NCBI GenBank assembly: GCA_949300335.1
Contig: CASGDV010000097.1
Span: forward strand, 1-44,939
Reading direction: 5' to 3'
DNA length: 44,939 nt
DNA from: an uncultured Bacteroidales bacterium
GTDB lineage: Bacteria; Bacteroidota; Bacteroidia; Bacteroidales; UBA932
Shown here: piece by piece, positions 24,732 through 32,257 of the stretch
Layout: each line of letters begins with the position of its first letter
Numbering within the stretch: position 1 is the first letter of the stretch
Notes under the pieces: model-generated
Seen by the model: the letters and a program-made list of their open reading frames with translations, nothing else
Database searches by the model: none
What the model was told of the DNA's origin: nothing
Made by a program: the position numbers and the translations under genes

Positions 24732-26797
24732 TTGACCACGATTTCGTCGGTAAAGAGCCATGTTTCTTCCCTGAGGTTTTCGGCCTGTATACGGACATAG
24801 CGCGCCTTTACATTGCAGACCGCCTGAAAGGTCTTGAACAACAGCCTTTCACAGTCCCCGGGAACGTCATTCGGAACCTCCGCTACTGGAACGAATGAAA
24901 TTCCGTCTTCCGATACGGAAATTCTGACTATTACCGGCATATGGACCCAGGCCTGTGTCTGCTGCATGAAAGTTACCCCGATATACCTTATCGGGGTATT
25001 TTTTTTCAGGTCCACTACCATGTCTATGTCCGACCTGAAGCCCTGCCACCGTCCGTCGCCATATGACCACCCTCCGAAAAATGAATCCGTCAAGGTTGAA
25101 TCTCCTGTTCCCGGATAATTCGGTGCATAGAGGATTTTGTAATCGACAGGGCATCCCGAAGCAAGATGTACGAGGGTATCCAGACTTTCCCTTCTGTTTC
25201 CATATTCCTCCGAAAGGTCAAAAGCATTATAACCCATTTCCCTGAGCAGAGCCGTAAAACGTCCGGCACGGGCCCGGAATTCCTCATAATTTCTGTTCTC
25301 CGGGCGACTCCATCCTATTTCTGCTATTGCTGCGGAACGCGGGTAATACATGTATTCGGCATGGGAATCCTCCTTTACCCATTCCGCCCAGAGATTTGCC
25401 TGAACCCCCAGCAGATGCTTCATGTCTTCATCGGACATGGAGCTTTCCCGCGGCTCATAAGAATATACCTTTTCAAGAGGGAGATACCCTCCCATCGACA
25501 CCGGTTCCCTGAACGGCGCATCCTGAGTATAGTCAAGATAGCAATGGCTTACAGGTGTCATGATTACGTCATGTCCCGATGATATGGCCTGAAGACCTCC
25601 TTCCGTTCCTCTCCAGGACATCACCGTTGCATTTGGAGCCAGTCCTCCCTGGAGAATTTCATCCCAGCCTATAATCCTGCGTCCCTTGGAATTCACAAAT
25701 TCCTCAACCCGGTGGACAAGATAGCTCTGAAGCTCATCCACTCCTTCAAGTCCCTCCCGCTCCATTCTCGCAATGCAGTCGGGACACGTCTTCCATGAAT
25801 TCTTTCCGGCCTCGTCACCTCCGATATGGATATACTCACCGGGAAATACTTCCATCACCTCAGTCAGCACATCCTCTATGAATCTGAATGTTTCCTCTTT
25901 TCCAGGGCAGAAATCGCTGTCGGCATAGGGCCTGCCGGAACATGACAGTTCAGGATATGCAGCCAGTACTTCCTCGCTGTGCCCGGGCATTTCTATTTCG
26001 GGAATGACGTCTATATGTCTGGCTTCGGCATAGGAGACAATTTCCTTCAAATCAGCCTTGGTATAATACCCGCCATATGCACCGGGGGTCCCTTTTTCGC
26101 AATACTCCGAGCCCGAACTTACCCAGTCCGACCATTTCCTTTGCAGTCTCCATGCAGCAAATTCCGTAAGCCGTGGATATGATTCCACTTCCATACGCCA
26201 TCCGGCCCCGTCAGTCAAATGAAGATGCAATCTGTTCATCTTCATAAGAGCCATGGCGTCTATCTGCTTCATGATGAACTCTTTCGACCGGAAATGGCGG
26301 GACACGTCCATATGCATGCCGCGGTAACTGAACCGTGGACTGTCCTCTATCATACAGCATGATATTTCATGCAATTTCCAAAGGTAAGTCATCTGAGCCA
26401 GCGTCTGCACGGCATAGAATGCACCCGACACGGACGAAGCCTCTACAACAATCCTGTCCTGCGATACTTTCATCCGATAGCTTTCTTCCCGCAATCCGGA
26501 CTGGCGCGCTGTCATAAATCTGAATTCTACAGAAGCCTTCTTCCTGCTTCCCGCCTCCCCCATCGGGAGTTTCTTCAGATAATCGGCGAATGACTCCAGT
26601 TCATCGGAAGAAGCTGCCTGCTCGGAACCCGATATCCTGAATGTCAGTCCGCATTCAGGAATTATGAAACTTCCGTCCAGATGCTCATAATGTTCCGGTA
26701 CTGGTATTATATTGCAAAAGGAGTCATTACCCGTTCCGGCTGCCGACATTGTCGAAGACAGGAGAGCCAGGAACAGGAAAAAAGAAAAATATTTCAT
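24728..26797 (-). CDS. Exported GH20 beta-N-acetylhexosaminidase
   Basis: A 689-residue secreted glycosidase with a signal peptide (MKYFSFFLFLALLSSTMSAA). A GH20b domain covers residues about 30-150. The GH20 TIM barrel begins at FSYRGMHMDVSRHFRSKEFI and carries the catalytic Asp328-Glu329 pair in HIGGDEAGKNSW. The C-terminal part (about 545-689) resembles an F5/8 type C carbohydrate-binding beta-sandwich. It should remove terminal GlcNAc or GalNAc from host glycans, chitin or peptidoglycan fragments by substrate-assisted catalysis. There is no lipobox, so it is probably periplasmic. It lies 8 bp after lptG. Confidence 0.94.
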   Translation of the reverse strand: MKYFSFFLFLALLSSTMSAAGTGNDSFCNIIPVPEHYEHLDGSFIIPECGLTFRISGSEQAASSDELESFADYLKKLPMGEAGSRKKASVEFRFMTARQSGLREESYRMKVSQDRIVVEASSVSGAFYAVQTLAQMTYLWKLHEISCCMIEDSPRFSYRGMHMDVSRHFRSKEFIMKQIDAMALMKMNRLHLHLTDGAGWRMEVESYPRLTEFAAWRLQRKWSDWVSSGSEYCEKGTPGAYGGYYTKADLKEIVSYAEARHIDVIPEIEMPGHSEEVLAAYPELSCSGRPYADSDFCPGKEETFRFIEDVLTEVMEVFPGEYIHIGGDEAGKNSWKTCPDCIARMEREGLEGVDELQSYLVHRVEEFVNSKGRRIIGWDEILQGGLAPNATVMSWRGTEGGLQAISSGHDVIMTPVSHCYLDYTQDAPFREPVSMGGYLPLEKVYSYEPRESSMSDEDMKHLLGVQANLWAEWVKEDSHAEYMYYPRSAAIAEIGWSRPENRNYEEFRARAGRFTALLREMGYNAFDLSEEYGNRRESLDTLVHLASGCPVDYKILYAPNYPGTGDSTLTDSFFGGWSYGDGRWQGFRSDIDMVVDLKKNTPIRYIGVTFMQQTQAWVHMPVIVRISVSEDGISFVPVAEVPNDVPGDCERLLFKTFQAVCNVKARYVRIQAENLREETWLFTDEIVVN

Positions 26798-26805
26798 GAC
26801 AAATT

Positions 26806-27897
26806 CTATTTAGGGGCAATCTTGTAAAAGAAACCGGCAATGAAAGCATAAAGTACGTTCGGGACCCATAAGGCGACTGCCGGAGGCATGACACCTGTTT
26901 GAACGAACATCTGGCTGAATTTGAGGAAAAGTATATATGAAAAACTCAGGGCTATACCCAGACCGACATTCCATCCTATTCCTCCCCTCCTCTTCTTGGA
27001 TGAAAGGGCAACTCCCATAATAGTCAGGATGAAGGCGGAAAACGGGAGGGCGAATCTGGTATGTTTTTCTATCTGTGCATACTGCACATTCGCATCCCCT
27101 CTCATTTTCTGTATCTCGATCAGCTGGTTGAGTTCCTTGTAAGAAAGAGTCTGGACGGTATTCTTCCTCATATAGAAATCGCTCACGGTAAGGTTGATGA
27201 CCGTATCGAGACTCGCTCCGCTTCTGACTCTGTCCTCCATGCCGTTCTCATAGTCCCTGATAAAATATTTTTTCAGGACCCAGCCGTTGAATGTACTGTC
27301 CCATACTGCCGTTTCTGCAGAAAGTTTCGAGACAAGCTTGTTGTCCTCGATTTTTTCCAGAGTAAATTTGGATGCTGTGTTGTTCCATGTACTGAAATAT
27401 CCGACGAATACGAATTCTCCGGGGGAAATCTGGTAATGTATATTGCGCCCGGCACTCTGATAGCTTCCCTTGATATACTTGTTCTCGAAAGCCAGCCGCT
27501 GTTCATTGGAATTCGGAATGACGAAAAGGTTCAGCACCAGAGACAGGATGGCTATCAATGTAGCGGAAAAGATGTACGGGACCATCATTCTGTGGAAACT
27601 GATTCCGCATGAAAGGATAGCCACGATTTCACTGTTCGCCGCCATTTTCGACGTGAAGAATATCACGGTTATGAATACGAACAGCGGACTGAACATATTC
27701 ATGAAATACGGGACAAAATTCACATAATAGTCGAAGATGATCTCATTCAGCGGAGCTTCGCGGCTGACAAAGTCATCGATTTTCTCGCTTATGTCGAAAA
27801 TGATTACTATGCCGATGATAAGCAGCAGGGAAATGAAGAAAGTCAAAATGAACTTCTTCACGATATAAATGTCTATCAGTCTCGGTTTCAGATCCAT
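26806..27897 (-). CDS. lptG: LptG-type LPS-export permease
   Basis: A 363-residue member of the YjgP/YjgQ family. It has three N-terminal helices (about 13-36, 55-80, 98-122), a periplasmic beta-jellyroll domain (about 130-265) and three C-terminal helices. Conserved stretches include ISFHRMMVPYIFSATLIA and the cytoplasmic N-terminal IDIYIVKKFILTFF. It should pair with an LptF subunit, probably the permease half of the fusion at 19264, to form LptB2FG. The location beside tgt is the usual Bacteroidota arrangement for this paralogue. It is 28 bp after tgt. Confidence 0.88.
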   Translation of the reverse strand: MDLKPRLIDIYIVKKFILTFFISLLLIIGIVIIFDISEKIDDFVSREAPLNEIIFDYYVNFVPYFMNMFSPLFVFITVIFFTSKMAANSEIVAILSCGISFHRMMVPYIFSATLIAILSLVLNLFVIPNSNEQRLAFENKYIKGSYQSAGRNIHYQISPGEFVFVGYFSTWNNTASKFTLEKIEDNKLVSKLSAETAVWDSTFNGWVLKKYFIRDYENGMEDRVRSGASLDTVINLTVSDFYMRKNTVQTLSYKELNQLIEIQKMRGDANVQYAQIEKHTRFALPFSAFILTIMGVALSSKKRRGGIGWNVGLGIALSFSYILFLKFSQMFVQTGVMPPAVALWVPNVLYAFIAGFFYKIAPK

Positions 27898-27925
27898 ACC
27901 GTCTGTTGCAAATTCTTTTTCCTGT

Positions 27926-29056
27926 TTAAAGTCTCTTGGTTATCCTTTTCAGGGTATCATCCTTCCATTTCATGAAATCGCCAGCCTTTATATGCTGTCT
28001 TGCCTGTCTTACCAGTTCCAGATAAAACGCCAGATTATGTTCGCTCGCAATCTGTCCGGCAAAGATTTCCCCTGCTACGAAAAGATGTCTGAGATATGCC
28101 TTGGTATATGTCCTGTCGACAAATGAAGTTCCTTCCGGATCAATCGGAGAAAAGTCATCAGCCCATTTTCTGTTTCTCATATTGATTATCCCGTCCCATG
28201 TGAACAGCATCCCGTTGCGTCCGTTCCTGGTAGGCATGACGCAGTCGAACATGTCCACACCTCTTGCAATACCTTCCAGAATGTTCTCCGGCGTTCCGAC
28301 TCCCATAAGATAGCGAGGCCGGTCCTGAGGAAGGGCAGGACATACAACTTCCAGCATCTCATACATTTTCTCGACAGGCTCTCCGACCGCCAGTCCACCG
28401 ATTGCATATCCTTCCCTGTCGAAAGATACCGCATGTTCGACAGCCCTGAGACGCAAATCACGATATACACAGCCCTGTATTATAGGAAACAGGGTCTGGG
28501 AATATCCGTAAAGAGGCTCTGTCTCGTCAAAATGCCTCACACATCTCTCAAGCCACGACTGTGTCAGTTTCAGTGATTTTTCAGCATATTTGTAATCTGC
28601 ATCACCGGGGCAGCATTCATCAAGTGCCATCACAATATCAGCACCGATGATTCTCTGTGTGTCCATATTGTTCTCCGGAGTAAACATATGCTTTGAACCG
28701 TCGATATGCGAACGGAACACACAGCCTTCCGGAGTAAGTTTCCTGATAGGAGACAGAGAAAACACCTGGAATCCGCCGCTGTCAGTCAGTATGGGCCGGT
28801 CCCATGATTCAAATCTGTGCAATCCTCCCGCAGCCTTAAGCACTTCAAGCCCAGGGCGCAGATACAGATGATAAGTATTGCCCAATATTATTTCCGCACC
28901 AATATCCTCCTTCAGATCCCTGTGATAAACTCCCTTCACAGAGCCTACAGTCCCTACTGGCATGAAAATGGGAGTTTCAATTTCTCCATGGTCCGTTACT
29001 ATGAGTCCGCATCTTGCGGAAGAGTACTGATCTGAAGCTGTCCTCGTAAATTTCAT
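27926..29056 (-). CDS. tgt: tRNA-guanine transglycosylase, without the usual zinc cysteines
   Basis: A 376-residue enzyme that swaps guanine 34 for a queuosine precursor in tRNAs with GUN anticodons. Catalytic Asp92 is in ILTDSGGFQVFS and the nucleophile Asp271 in DCVMPTRNGR. Where E. coli and Zymomonas Tgt have the zinc motif C-x-C-x2-C, this protein reads DPEGTSFVDRTYTKAYLRHL (307-326), so all three cysteines are missing, although the later His340 (EHNL) remains. I believe related Bacteroidota enzymes share this but cannot check. The frame is open to 29134, but the promoter element at 29130-29123 places the start at 29056. Confidence 0.94.
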   Translation of the reverse strand: MKFTRTASDQYSSARCGLIVTDHGEIETPIFMPVGTVGSVKGVYHRDLKEDIGAEIILGNTYHLYLRPGLEVLKAAGGLHRFESWDRPILTDSGGFQVFSLSPIRKLTPEGCVFRSHIDGSKHMFTPENNMDTQRIIGADIVMALDECCPGDADYKYAEKSLKLTQSWLERCVRHFDETEPLYGYSQTLFPIIQGCVYRDLRLRAVEHAVSFDREGYAIGGLAVGEPVEKMYEMLEVVCPALPQDRPRYLMGVGTPENILEGIARGVDMFDCVMPTRNGRNGMLFTWDGIINMRNRKWADDFSPIDPEGTSFVDRTYTKAYLRHLFVAGEIFAGQIASEHNLAFYLELVRQARQHIKAGDFMKWKDDTLKRITKRL

Positions 29057-29122
29057 CTTTATCTTCTTAATCACAGCATATAACAGTCCCTGCAATGAAA
29101 CTATATATGCGAAAGCATTGGG

Positions 29123-29160
29123 CAAATATAACAAAAGTTGAACAATTTCTCTTATATTTG
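29123..29160. promoter_or_regulatory. Divergent -7 elements for tgt and the nucleoside symporter
   Basis: TATATTTG on the minus strand (29130-29123) points toward tgt and TATATTTG on the plus strand (29153-29160) toward the symporter. Both fit TAnnTTTG. Clear -33 boxes at normal spacing were not found for either. Confidence 0.5.
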
Positions 29161-29192
29161 CCTTTCACATAATTCAAATAACAGTATTGCTT

Positions 29193-30473
29193 ATGAACAG
29201 GTCAATAAGAATAAGACTCATTGTAATGAACTTTCTCCAGTGGGCAGTTTGGGGAGCCTACCTCACGTCCATGGGAAGTTACCTTGTATCAGCCGGGCTT
29301 GCATCGAAAATAGGCATATTCTATGCAATGCAGGGAATAGTATCCATCTTCATGCCGGCTCTCATGGGTATTGTAGCGGACAAATTCATCCCGGCGGAAA
29401 AGACATTGGGCCTGTGCCACGGGATAGCCGGAGCAGCAATGCTCGCAGCCGGATACTACGGCATGTCAGCTGGTCAGGATGTATCATTTCCGATACTATT
29501 CTCCCTTTATTCCGTGAGCGTCGCATTCTATATGCCGACTATCGCGCTTTCCAATTCCGTAGCATACAACATCCTTGAAAAAAACGGATTCGACACCGTC
29601 AAGGACTTCCCTCCTATAAGGGTCTTCGGCACTGTAGGTTTCATATGCTGCATGCTTTTCGTCAATTTCATGACTGATTCACAAGGAGTGCAATACCAGC
29701 ACACATACAATCAGTTCATCGTTTCAGGCATCATCGGTCTGATTCTCCTCCTGTACTGCTTCACTCTCCCGAAATGCGATGTCAACAAGACTCAAAATTC
29801 GAAAGGGTTAGCGGATGCACTCGGACTGACATCATTCAAGCTGTTCAAGGACAGAAACATGGCAGTATTCTTCATATTCTCCATGTTGCTTGGAGTAGCC
29901 CTTCAGATAACAAACGGCTTTGCAAATCCATTCATCACCCATTTCAAGGAAATTCCCGAATTTGCGGATACTTTCGGTGCAAAAAATGCAAATGCCCTCA
30001 TATCGCTTTCGCAGCTGTCGGAAACATTGGGAATACTTCTGATTCCGTTTGCAATGAAACGTTTCGGAATAAAGAAAGTTATGTTGATAGCAATGTTCGC
30101 GTGGGTGCTGCGTTTCGGTCTCTTCGGTGCAGGCAATCCAGGAAGCGGAGTATGGATGTTCATTCTTTCGATGATTGTATACGGTGTAGCATTCGACTTT
30201 TTCAACATTTCGGGGTCCCTCTATGTCAACATAAGGACTACCGAGAGCATCCGTTCAAGCGCACAGGGACTTTTCATGCTCATGACGAACGGAATAGGAG
30301 CGACGATAGGCACCCTTTCGGCACAGGCCGTAGTCAACAGTCTCGTATACAATGCTGCCGAGCCGGACTGGAGCGCGGCATGGTATATATTCGCAGGATA
30401 TGCTCTGGTTGTTGCCATATTGTTCATGCTGATATTCAAGGATCCGGGCAAAAACGCGACTAAAGTGGCATGA
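29193..30473 (+). CDS. Nucleoside:H+ symporter-like MFS transporter (NupG family)
   Basis: A 426-residue inner-membrane carrier with about twelve helices. The N-terminus MNRSIRIRLIVMNFLQWAVW and the following WGAYLTSMGSYL and GIFYAMQGIVSIFMPALMGI match the nucleoside:H+ symporter branch of the major facilitator superfamily (NupG/XapB). Substrate is inferred from family only. The open frame starts two codons earlier at a TTG; the ATG at 29193 is chosen. It stands alone between divergent tgt and repeat copy 2. Confidence 0.85.
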   Translation: MNRSIRIRLIVMNFLQWAVWGAYLTSMGSYLVSAGLASKIGIFYAMQGIVSIFMPALMGIVADKFIPAEKTLGLCHGIAGAAMLAAGYYGMSAGQDVSFPILFSLYSVSVAFYMPTIALSNSVAYNILEKNGFDTVKDFPPIRVFGTVGFICCMLFVNFMTDSQGVQYQHTYNQFIVSGIIGLILLLYCFTLPKCDVNKTQNSKGLADALGLTSFKLFKDRNMAVFFIFSMLLGVALQITNGFANPFITHFKEIPEFADTFGAKNANALISLSQLSETLGILLIPFAMKRFGIKKVMLIAMFAWVLRFGLFGAGNPGSGVWMFILSMIVYGVAFDFFNISGSLYVNIRTTESIRSSAQGLFMLMTNGIGATIGTLSAQAVVNSLVYNAAEPDWSAAWYIFAGYALVVAILFMLIFKDPGKNATKVA

Positions 30474-30494
30474 CGCCACGATTCCATTGCCATC

Positions 30495-30604
30495 CTTGTT
30501 CTTCTTGACATTGTCCTTACTTATTGAAGGTTTGACGGTCAATGTTTATGGAGTGGATCAGATGGAAACTTGTTATTCTCGATATTACCCTTACTTATTG
30601 AAGG
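30495..30604. repeat. Imperfect 36-bp direct repeat pair
   Basis: Two 36-bp stretches, 30495-30530 and 30569-30604, match at 31 of 36 positions; both end in CCTTACTTATTGAAGG. They lie between the symporter gene and repeat copy 2, in a stretch with no credible gene. Function unknown. Confidence 0.7.
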
Positions 30605-30657
30605 ACAACTATTGCTTATAATAAAAAGAGGCCATTCCGGCTCCGACTTCAGTTCTA

Positions 30658-31107
30658 TCCACCTTCGGACCTTCCCGACGGGACAGTTCATTCTCACCTG
30701 GCCGGGCACCCGGCTTTTTCTCAAAGCTAACAAATGATTTATGGCAACATAATCCGCGCCGGAGTCCAACGGTCCGGCAGCAAGTCGCGGTACTCAACCC
30801 AGGCGCATCGGGTTTTTATGTAAGTGATTGACTAATATACACTTGCTTTGGAAGGCGATGCTCGTGACCCAATTTTTGGGGGTCACGAGCATCTCGATTT
30901 TTCATAAGTATTTAATTATCAATAGTTTGCTGAAAATCAAGGTGCGCGTGGGTTGAAATCAGTGATTGATACTTAGGAGAGAGAGTGAGAACTAATGGAA
31001 AAGTTACTAATGATACTCGCAGGATTTAAAATTATTGGTATTTCTGAATGTAAATTCTCTGTCAGGATTACAAATTAATTGCTATGGGGTTGAAAACTCA
31101 TACTGAT
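30658..31107 (-). repeat. 450-bp non-coding inverted repeat, copy 2
   Basis: This is the reverse complement of 4196-4645 with six substitutions in 450 bp, apart from the hairpin loop at 30871-30879, which is in the plus-strand orientation of copy 1. It starts 185 bp after the symporter stop, in the same orientation relative to its upstream gene as copy 1 is to rnfA. The short frame reading rightward to 30831 is intact in both copies. There is no transposase. Confidence 0.9.
30857..30893. other. 14-bp stem hairpin in repeat copy 2
   Basis: GATGCTCGTGACCC (30857-30870) pairs with GGGTCACGAGCATC (30880-30893) around the loop AATTTTTGG. A GATTTTTC stretch follows on the plus strand, so it might terminate the rightward symporter transcript. 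Confidence 0.7.
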
Positions 31108-31146
31108 GGCGGTGAAGCAAGGGGTAGCAGTGAAGCAAGGGGCGGT

Positions 31147-31192
31147 CAAAAAAAAGTGGTGACCGAAAAGTCTATGACTTTGGGTCACCACT
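31147..31192 (-). terminator. Intrinsic terminator of the leftward SusC/D-protease operon
   Basis: On the minus strand AGTGGTGACC (31192-31183) pairs perfectly with GGTCACCACT (31164-31155), the loop has a further small AAGTC/GACTT stem, and eight Ts follow. It lies about 75 bp after the stop of the last lipoprotein gene. Confidence 0.8.
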
Positions 31193-31267
31193 CATAATTT
31201 TTCCGCCTTCACAAAATGAACATGGTCTTATCGGGCTCCATGTCCGGATATCCGGCATCAGTTTCTG

Positions 31268-31672
31268 CTATTTGCGGATGAATTTCATCAGTTCATTACC
31301 GTCTGCATCTTTCAGGAAAAGCTCCCCTTTCTTGGAAATCTTGAATGAAGATACGGAATTGAGGGCATTCAGGAATTTCCTCTCCATATCCATTGCCTCC
31401 TGCGGACCTGCCATCATGGTTGTGGCCATCTGAGAGAATGTAAGTTTGCCCTTGTCCAACGTGAAACTTCCGTTTATTATATTGACTCCGGTTTCTCCGT
31501 GAACACGGTTCTTTGTCATGTCAAACTCAAGAAAAGGTATATTCTCCGTTGTCGTGACTGCTTCGCCTTCTATTGAAGTCATTACCCATTTGCCTGAAAA
31601 ATCAGCGGTCTCGCTGCATGAAATCATCAGAACGGAAAACACTGCCGTCAAAATAATGCCTAACTTTTTCAT
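31268..31672 (-). CDS. META-domain (HslJ-like) lipoprotein
   Basis: A 134-residue lipoprotein: signal MKKLGIILTAVFSVLMISC with Cys19 as the lipidation site. The rest fits the META/HslJ fold: SGKWVMTSIEGEAV at the start, IPFLEFDMTKNRVHGETGVN (the family's F-D-x-x-x-x-R-x-x-G-x-x-G-x-N pattern), then LTFSQMATTMMAGP and a final KDADGNELMKFIRK. META proteins are exported and in some bacteria linked to stress resistance; the role here is unknown. It is the last gene before the terminator at 31147-31192 and 100 bp downstream of the lipocalin-like gene. Confidence 0.88.
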   Translation of the reverse strand: MKKLGIILTAVFSVLMISCSETADFSGKWVMTSIEGEAVTTTENIPFLEFDMTKNRVHGETGVNIINGSFTLDKGKLTFSQMATTMMAGPQEAMDMERKFLNALNSVSSFKISKKGELFLKDADGNELMKFIRK

Positions 31673-31772
31673 ACTATTTTAAAAATTTTATGTTTAAATC
31701 TATAAAATCCGGGAAATCTATGAAAATCTACCCTTTGGCGATGGGCAACCAGCAAAAAGCGAGCCATTCGGA

Positions 31773-32243
31773 TTACAACAACGGTTTATTATCGGATATG
31801 CTGGATTTGACATCCAGCGATTCTGACTTCACCTCGGAAGGTATGGTGCTTTTTTCATAGCGTGATTCCAGCCCTGCGCCATTCTGTGACTTCATAATCA
31901 GGACCGTTTTATCAGCCTCAAGGGTAATCAGATATGAATCCGCAAATTTGCTTCCATCCTTATAGGTTCCGGAGAGAATATTGTCAGTGAGGTTATAAGT
32001 TCCCGAATAATGACGATATCTGCCTTCTCCCAACTTCTGATACAGATCAAACTCCTTCGTTTGGGTAAAAGACAGGTAAACACTGACTTCATCCATGTCC
32101 ATTCCGTCTGATGAAACCATTGTCCACTCCCCCGAGATGTCGGTATCAGCTTTTTTAGGGCTCTTATTGCATGCAGATAAAAGCAGCAGGCATGAAACTG
32201 CCGGAATCAGCAATTTGAATATATTCTTTATTTTCATAATCAT
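31773..32243 (-). CDS. Lipocalin-like small lipoprotein
   Basis: A 156-residue lipoprotein with signal peptide and lipobox LLLLSAC (Cys about 25). The body starts ISGEWTMVSSDGMD and runs as a small beta-barrel with HYSGTYNLTDNILSGTYKDG, resembling the lipocalin-like families of Bacteroidota. Ligand unknown. The serine-rich tail (SEVKSESLDVKSS) looks disordered. ATGs at 32243 and 32237 are both possible starts. It follows the subtilisin-like gene by 14 bp and is likely co-transcribed. Confidence 0.75.
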   Translation of the reverse strand: MIMKIKNIFKLLIPAVSCLLLLSACNKSPKKADTDISGEWTMVSSDGMDMDEVSVYLSFTQTKEFDLYQKLGEGRYRHYSGTYNLTDNILSGTYKDGSKFADSYLITLEADKTVLIMKSQNGAGLESRYEKSTIPSEVKSESLDVKSSISDNKPLL

Positions 32244-32257
32244 TCATAATTTGAATT

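Noticed and set aside
30658-31107. The 450-bp repeat as an insertion sequence
   Set aside because: There is no transposase, no convincing terminal inverted repeats and no target-site duplication that I could find. It is left as an unclassified repeat.
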